Positions 57,985-64,000 of a stretch of DNA of 64,000 nt are shown in pieces. Position 1 is the stretch's first letter. Every line of letters starts with the position of its first letter. The DNA comes from Linyphia triangularis (lineage: Eukaryota; Arthropoda; Arachnida; Araneae; Linyphiidae): the NCBI GenBank assembly GCA_963978545.1, contig OZ021732.1:43162059-43226058 (forward strand), written 5' to 3'. Position numbers and translations under genes: made by a program. The notes beneath the pieces are model-generated. The model did not search any database and had not been told where the DNA came from. It was given only the letters and a program-made list of their open reading frames with translations.

Positions 57985-58160
57985 CAATACTGGCCAAAAC
58001 TACGCATCGAGATCGGCCAAAACTACGCATCGAGATCGGCCAAAACTACGCATCGAGATCGGCCAAAACTACGCATCGATATCGGCCAAAACTACGCATC
58101 GAGATCGGCCAAAACTACGCATCGATATCGGCCAAAACCGCACTGCGATATTGGCCAATA
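57985..58160. repeat. 23-bp minisatellite, seven units
   Basis: GGCC anchors fall at 57992, 58015, 58038, 58061, 58084, 58107 and 58130, exactly 23 bp apart. Units read AAAACTACGCATCGAGATC with a G/T variant (GAGATC/GATATC) at one site. Because 23 is not a multiple of 3 and the unit has no stop, all three plus frames are open and give a repeating RDRPKL/IGQNYA/SAKTTH peptide. It lies inside the repeat family shared with 51990-52125. Confidence 0.93.
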
Positions 58161-58270
58161 TTGCAAAAATGTTAGCCGTTCGGTGCTGGCCGTTCCGACA
58201 TTACCCAGGATTGGCCAATCTTCCAGAGCTCCGGTTTCCGACATTGGCCAATACTGCTGTGCTACCTGGG
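58161..58270. repeat. TTGGCCAAT-rich flank ending CTACCTGGG
   Basis: The complement of 51990-52125 aligns here, ending CAATACTGCTGTGCTACCTG. It appears to be the terminal part of the same repeat element. Confidence 0.65.
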
Positions 58271-58402
58271 ACACATATGTAATTTCCAACACCAACCAGG
58301 GGGGAAAAAGATTAATGAGAGGTTGACTATTTGGGTTAACCCCGGAAATTGCCGCCCCTATTCAGCTGGACATGGTAATTGGCTAGTTTTGATGGAAAGG
58401 AA

Positions 58403-58895
58403 GAGGAAGGTTGTTTATAACCTGCCTAAGAACTCGTTCAGCTCTAGCTAGTGCTACGGCTTGTAAATAAGCGTTATATTTGGATTCAGATTAATACTCC
58501 TCCTTTGCAAACACCACATTGGAAAGGTATGCCAATTTTTTACATGAAATAGACTTATAAACAATTCTGTAAAAAGTATTATCTGTGTAATGCATCAGTA
58601 CAGCTGCAGAATTCGTCACATTTTATCACTGGACTTCTTCATTTCATTTTTTAATTTTATCGTTAGACTTTTTCATGTTTAAGTATAACTATTGCCAATA
58701 GAGACATTCGAAACTGGAATTTGTTTTGTAATAACTATTCAATATTTAAACTGTATTTGTTTCTATTACCTTATTAAAAATATTACTTATAATTATTAGT
58801 AAAGCATTCTCTTTGAAAAACAATTTTTCCCTAAATACTTTAGATTACTCGAGTTGTAAAGGATTATCCAGTAAAACAACGTATTTTTACTTATT
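58403..58895. repeat. Segmental duplication I, copy 1 (no SINE)
   Basis: It matches 60890-61647 along its length: GAAGGTTGTTTATAA, GGCTTGTAAATAAGCG, GGAAAGGTATGCCAATTTTT, ATTACTCGAGT and GGATTATCCAGTAAAAC. It is cut at 58896 by MITE family B. Confidence 0.9.
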
Positions 58896-59050
58896 CAGGG
58901 TGGTTACAGAATTGAAGAAAAAAAATTCCCTGATATTTTCCTGATTTCCAGAAGATTTCTGCAAAAATTCCCTGATGTGCGCTATAATTCTAAAAAAAAA
59001 AATAACGGAGAATTTAAAAATACAAAAATTTAATAAGTACATTTAATTCT
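58896..59050. mobile_element. MITE family B (copy 2, left part)
   Basis: CAGGGTGGTTACAGAATTG, then ATTCCCTGAT words and GATGTGCGCTATAATTC match 9502-9655. The right end was not found, so the copy is truncated or diverged. Confidence 0.7.
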
Positions 59051-60889
59051 AAATAGTCAAAGCATAATTGCGCCATAATAAATTTACGGTCAAAATCAAA
59101 ACAAGCATCTTTAAAGCTAGAGAATGAAAAAGAATGAAAAACATTAATTTAAAAATACAAAATTCACCAACTACAACCATACTTGCTGACTTCAAGGTAA
59201 AGCAAAACCAGTACAATACTTTTCTTTTTAACTTCACCAATAAAACATGTTATTTTCTTTAATATATACCCCATGCTGTTTCCTGTTCATAGCATAAATT
59301 TAAAACACTCCTAAATATTTACTGAACTTGGGCATAAAACTTAAATAATCAGCATTTTGCTATTCTGTCACAAATTTCATTAGGTACATTTATTTCATAA
59401 AAAATGATGTCTTTTGAAGTCGACTAAAGATAAACAACATATAATGTATGAAAGAAAAGGCCTGAAATTAGCAACTTCTTATAAAATTAATTACTCATAC
59501 ATGTATAGAAAATAAAATTTTGTACAGTAAAAATATTATCTTAAACCACAAAAGTACATATTAAATGAATCAAAAAATCGTGTTCGTAATACACGGCTAG
59601 CACAGGGGGTTCATAGTGTTTTGGCAGAAAAAAAATTCCACTGCCCCTTTACTTGGATGCAGTAGCGCATTCAGATATTTTTTTGGAGAAGGATGTTTCA
59701 ATTCTTTATTTGATTTAAATTAAATAAATAAATCAAAAACACATATCACTTTCAGACTTGTGTTTAATAAAATGTCAAAATGAAAGTAAAATAATAATAA
59801 TAATAATTAAAAAAAATAATAAATAAATAAAGTACAGGATCAAAACTTTCTCTGTTATGGATGCCTATAGATTTGTTGCTCATCTGTAACACGGCATTGT
59901 AAGAGTTAATAAAAACGAAAAGATCTGATGGAATCAATTTGAAATATTATGAGTTCTAGTATAGTCTGTTGACAAAAACGCAAGGCAAGAAGAAAAATAA
60001 TCATTTCTGTAAAGGATGCAATCAAATTGAAGTTTGAGGATGTTCTTTTAACAATAAGGCTACAAGCGGCCGTACTTCCAAGCTACAGGATAACTAAAAA
60101 GCTTACAGAAATAATACATAAATAATTAGGGTTCCAATATACTGTGTTGACAAAAAACGCAAGACAAGAAGAAAAATAAATCATGTCTATAAAGAGTAAA
60201 GCAGCGTTCGCCACAAATTTTAGAGTTTGGCCGTATGACTTATGTTGGAGCTTTTTCACGTGCCAGATGCACCAAAATATGTATCTTTAATTATTATCGA
60301 TTCAACAATATAAAGCACTTCTGGAAACTGAATTTTTTTTTTTATCTTAACCCATTATTGCCTGACATTTTTGTTTTTTTTAAAAATTCGTTTACAGGTT
60401 GCAAATAGACAATTAACAGGAAAAATACTAAAAAAAAAACTAATAAAAAAATAATAATAATTTATTTTTAAAATTTTTATTGAAGAAAATTCAAACGTCC
60501 CTAAAAAGGGACACTAGCCACGAACGGGTAAGTAGTTTTTCTTGTAAAGTGATATTGACTCTAATTGAATATACTGTTAGGAAATTCATTTTGTTTTGTC
60601 TGAGATCTTATTTCAAGCAAGAAAACATATTTAATAAACAAAATAAGTTTTTACAGTAAGAAAAATCATTTTTTATTTAAAAAAAAGAAAAAAAAAAAGC
60701 CTAATCAAGCATTTGAAGGGTAAAAATCCATCTTTCTTGTAATTAAATCAAAGAGATTTGTGTTGAAATACATGAATTATATTATGGGTACTTAATACAA
60801 ATATCTATAACACATTAATTAAATTAGTAAGTATAATATAGGATTTTAAAATGATTATACTAATTTAAAGAGCTTTAAAGTTCTAATAA
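59051..60889. other. Unassigned, AT-rich
   Basis: No gene. Two related words about 160 bp apart (ACAAAAACGCAAGGCAAGAAG at about 59972 and AAAACGCAAGACAAGAAG at about 60154) mark a diverged local duplication. An (AAT)n stretch is near 59792-59808. Confidence 0.45.
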
Positions 60890-61647
60890 ATGAAGGTTGT
60901 TTATAAACTGCATAGGAACTCGTCCAGATCTAGCTCGTGCTTGTGTTTCGGCTTGTAAATAAGCGCTATGTTTGAATTCAGATTAAAAATCCTCCTTTGC
61001 AACACCACAGTGGAAAGGTATGCCAATTTTTTTACAAGAAATAGACTTACAAAGAGTTTTGTAAAAAGTATTATCTGTGTAAAGTAGCAGTACTCGGTGG
61101 GTGCCCACGGGAAGCAGGAAGATGTACTTTTTTTAGTGATTATTTCGGGGGTGGGGGTCTTGTTTTACGATATTATATAATGTCAAATTTTATCACTGGA
61201 CTTTTTCATTTAATTTTATCATTATACTTTTTATGTGTAAGTATAACTATTGGCAATAGAGACTTCGAAACTGGAATTTATTTTGTAATAACTGATCAAT
61301 AATTAAATTGGTTGGCTGTATTCACATTATCTGGCGCTGTCAGCAACACGAGGGCTATAATGCGCCGAAACATTCTTCATTAGACAAGCCAACTTACACT
61401 TACAAACACCCATGCCTAACATGGGACTCGAACCCGCAACCTCGCGGTCTAGAAGCTAGCACGCTAACCACTATACCGTTTGGTCGGCCAATAATTCAAT
61501 TGTATTTGTTTCTATTGCCTTATTAAAAATATTACTTATAATTATTAGTAAAACATTCTCTTTGGAAAACAATTTTTCTCTACATACTTTAGATTACTCG
61601 AGTAGCTATGGATTATCCAGTAAAACTACGTATTTTTACTTATTAAG
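60890..61647. repeat. Segmental duplication I, copy 2 (carries a SINE)
   Basis: The same sequence as 58403-58895, interrupted by a SINE at 61311-61488 and by a short extra stretch near 61090-61190 (GGTGGGTGCCCACGGG). Confidence 0.9.
61311..61488 (-). mobile_element. tRNA-derived SINE, family 1 (copy d)
   Basis: Complement head GCCGACCAAACGG, B box GGTTCGAGTCC. Flanked by CAATAATTAAATTG (61297-61310) and CAATAATTCAATTG (61489-61502). Absent from the paralogous position near 58735. Confidence 0.93.
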
Positions 61648-61717
61648 CTCACTGCATTAATATTTTATGAATATGTTAAATTTTGATGTACAATTACTGA
61701 TTTCCCAGTTTGATGTA

Positions 61718-61915
61718 GGCCGACCAAACGGTATAGTGGTTAGAGTGCTAGTTTCAAGACCGTGAGGTTGCGGGCTCGAGTCCCGTGTTAGGCATGGGTG
61801 TTTGTAAATGTATGTTGGCTTGTCTAATGACGAATGTTTCAGCGCATTATAGCCCTCGTGTTGCTGACGGAGCCAGATAATCTGAAAAAAAACAAAAAAA
61901 ACAACAACAACAACA
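61718..61915 (+). mobile_element. tRNA-derived SINE, family 1 (copy e)
   Basis: Full length, with the head at 61719 and a tail of A runs then (CAA)n. Flanked by a perfect 13-bp CCAGTTTGATGTA (61705-61717 and 61916-61928). Confidence 0.95.
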
Positions 61916-61949
61916 CCAGTTTGATGTAAGTATAATGTAAGGTTTATGC

Positions 61950-62330
61950 TTAGTCACAAATAAAAGTAGCAAGTTCCCACTTTCATTGGAATTTCTTCAG
62001 TATAATCGGTAACTTGCTTAAATATTTAATATGTACGGTACATTTTGAATATAATTTTTTAACTAAATAAAATAGTAAATGAAAAAACAAAAGGACAGTG
62101 TTAACCACCCTACGCTAAGCTATCAAGTCGGAGATGTGACGAATGAGGAGAAGGGGGGGGGGGGGAGGGGGTCAATCAATGGATATGGATGATCTTGGAA
62201 GTATATTTTTTGAACACTGCTTAATTTTTTTTTTTTAATATTTAATTTCGTCCTGACTAGGACACGGCAAATTGTTGCGCCCCCCCCCCCCCTCAGGAAA
62301 ATCCTGGATCCGCCACTGCTTAAGGGTATC
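61950..62330. repeat. Segmental duplication II, copy 1, with hAT-like end
   Basis: It starts TTAGTCACAAATAAAAGTAG and ends CTGGATCCGCCACTGC. It matches 63111-63462. The right end, complement CAGTGGCGGATCCAGG then a G run, is a typical hAT terminus, so both copies may be related hAT elements plus flank. Confidence 0.85.
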
Positions 62331-63050
62331 CACACAGTAAAGCAATAAAGTACACCAGAAGAATCCGAGAAAACAGGCTCCTAAGTGTTACGCGCAGCTT
62401 ATATACTAGTAGAGATTTTTGCTCTGCAACTCCTGGTGGCTAAGTGGCCAGCGTGCTGGGTTCCCGTACCGGCGATTTGGGTTCGATACCGCGTGAGATC
62501 CTTTTTTTTATTTATTTTTATTAATTTTTTTGGGGTACTTAAAAAGTAACTGTTTCAGCTAACTGAAATTTGAATTAAAGATAGTATTTTATTTTTAAAT
62601 ACGTAATGTGTTTAATGAAGGTACAATAAAACTCTATTTACTATTCACACAAACAAGTGACTATAAATTTTGAAATATTATAAGCTGTTGAGAAATAAAT
62701 GATTTTCGCAATAAACATGAAGAACCAGTTTCTATATGGAAGAGTAAGAATGTTGTCCTATTGTACATAAGCAGAAAGTCAGAAATTTTCAAAACCCTAA
62801 CCGTACTTAGCAAATAATTGTTCTACCCCTACCCAACCCACTTTATAAATTCAAAAAAAAAAAGAAAAAAAAAAAATACAACACGAGGTTTAGAACCTTG
62901 ATCGCCCGTTGACCCAGCACGCTGACCACTTAGCCACCGGGGAGCTGCAGAACAAAAATCTCTACTAGTATACAAGCTGTGCGTAACCTGTTTTCTCGGA
63001 ATCTTTTGGCTAGTGCGCTTTATTGCTTTACAGTGTGGATACTCTTTGGT
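62331..63050. mobile_element. Foldback element with tRNA-like sequence in both arms
   Basis: The left arm starts ATCCACACAGTAAAGCAATA and the right arm ends with its complement; the arms pair over about 150-180 bp. Each arm holds a tRNA-like block. Left, 62432-62500, has GTGGCTAAGTGGCCAGCG (A box) and GGGTTCGATACC (B box). The right, complement of 62880-62950, has GTGGCTAAGTGGTCAGCG and a decayed B box. An AT-rich 350-bp spacer separates them. No coding capacity. Confidence 0.75.
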
Positions 63051-63110
63051 ATACTACTAATCTGCCGAGTCTCATCCCGATCTGAATTTCCGAGACCGTA
63101 AGGTCCCCTT

Positions 63111-63462
63111 GTTAGTCACAAATAAAAGTAGCAAGTTCCCACTTTCATTGGAATTTCTTCAGTATAATCGATACTTCCGGGGATGTAGCTTGCTAAAATG
63201 CACGGTACATTTTGAATACAATTTATTTTTTAAATAAAATAGGTAATGAAAAAACAAAAGGACAGTGTTAACTACTTTACGTTAAGATAGCAAGTCAGAA
63301 ATGCGACGAAATGAGGGGAGGGGGTCAATCAACGGATATGGATTATTTTGAAGTATATTTCTTGAACACTGCATAGATTATTTTTACATATTCAATTTCG
63401 TCCTGGCTAAGGCAGTGTTGCACCCCTCCCTCAGGAAAATCCTAGATCCGCCACTGACTTAA
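63111..63462. repeat. Segmental duplication II, copy 2
   Basis: It matches 61950-62330, including ACAAAAGGACAGTGTTAAC and TCAGGAAAATCC(T/C)(G/A)GATCCG. The G and C homopolymers are much shorter here. Confidence 0.85.
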
Positions 63463-63809
63463 AACATCAACATAGTATTCCTTGCAAAAAATTACTGGAA
63501 TCCTGTAGTAATTAAAATTATTACTATCTTGTTACTTATAGTAGAGCATCAATTAATAAGGTTATTTGTAATATGTGAGATACAAAACATAAACATTTGT
63601 GTATAATATTAGTTTCTTTGTGTTATATTGTTACTATGACACAGGTACGATTTCCTTCTCAAAAGATTCATTATTTGAAAAATCAGTTATCCAAACAACC
63701 ACAATCCCCAACTGATTCAGAAAACTGATACTCTGCTTATATTTTTTGAGAACTTCCTATATATAAATATTCCTAAAAGGTGATTAGAATGCAAGTTTTG
63801 AAGGTGCCA

Positions 63810-63873
<64 letters not shown>

Positions 63874-64000
63874 TGCAAACTAAATTCGATGGCTTAAAAC
63901 TTTTTATTCATAAGTAAAAATTTCTTTACAAAGGCATATATAAATTTTGGTTAGCAGTACCATTATGCTAAATTAAAAATAACTTTCTTAACCAACCATT
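63463..64000. other. AT-rich end of window with (TA)n
   Basis: A (TA)n microsatellite of about 59 bp runs 63813-63871. Nothing else recognised. Confidence 0.6.

Noticed and set aside
57985..58160. CRISPR-like regular array
   Set aside because: The units are contiguous 23-bp repeats with no unique spacers, in a eukaryotic genome.
57954..58326. Three overlapping plus frames of 73-119 codons
   Set aside because: They are the three phases of a 23-bp tandem repeat without stops, not genes.
62123..62335. Minus frame with GGSRIFLRGGGG
   Set aside because: This is a translation of an hAT-like end plus a G homopolymer, a well-known repeat artefact.

Overview
This window is a piece of an AT-rich animal nuclear chromosome. 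Intron-split genes with GT..AG borders, Pol III-type SINEs and many decayed cut-and-paste transposons rule out a prokaryote. Three protein-coding genes can be read with confidence. The predicted proteins are arthropod-like, and I would guess an arachnid or a similar arthropod with an expanded genome, but the sequence alone does not settle the taxon. All base work was done by eye and no alignment or search was run.

Genes. (1) UBL3, a membrane-anchored ubiquitin-fold protein, lies on the minus strand in five coding exons from 29540 down to 1110. They join in phase to a 121-residue protein, and intron 1 is 17.9 kb. (2) A SAC3D1-like gene (SAC3/GANP domain), intronless, lies on the plus strand at 30599-31630, head-to-head with UBL3. 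The shared 1.06 kb gap carries a near-consensus Staf/ZNF143 site and a YY1-type site. (3) HSD17B8, a mitochondrial-type short-chain dehydrogenase, lies on the minus strand in two coding exons (43258-43096 and 38118-37526), giving 251 residues. Its 5 kb intron holds a complete Merlin-type transposon and a SINE. An unrecognised terminal exon (35641-35824, minus) sits between the convergent SAC3D1 and HSD17B8 ends. A possibly broken spliced gene occupies 53.6-56.6 kb on the plus strand.

Layout. 1-29.5 kb is UBL3 and its introns, with SINEs at 3.1 and 13.9 kb, several TIR elements, a 5.3 kb composite element (18306-23634) holding a dead Tc1 transposase, and an intact-ended hAT-type element (24974-26329). 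30-31.6 kb is SAC3D1. 31.9-35.6 kb is repeats and a minisatellite. 35.6-43.3 kb is HSD17B8 and the orphan exon. 43.8-49 kb is a large foldback-like structure made of inverted tandem arrays. 49-52.1 kb is a mosaic of hAT-type and palindromic elements. 52.1-57.9 kb is mostly unique, with the candidate broken gene. 57.9-63.5 kb is minisatellite and segmental duplications, one of which gives a natural empty/filled site for a SINE, plus a foldback element with tRNA-like sequence in both arms.

The most notable mobile-DNA result is the 1672-bp Merlin/IS1595-type element at 39857-41528. It has a perfect 8-bp target duplication and an ISXO2-like zinc-ribbon reading frame, and a 244-bp deletion derivative with the same ends lies at 28513-28756. 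I see no bacterial-style system, CRISPR array, rRNA or convincing functional tRNA gene.
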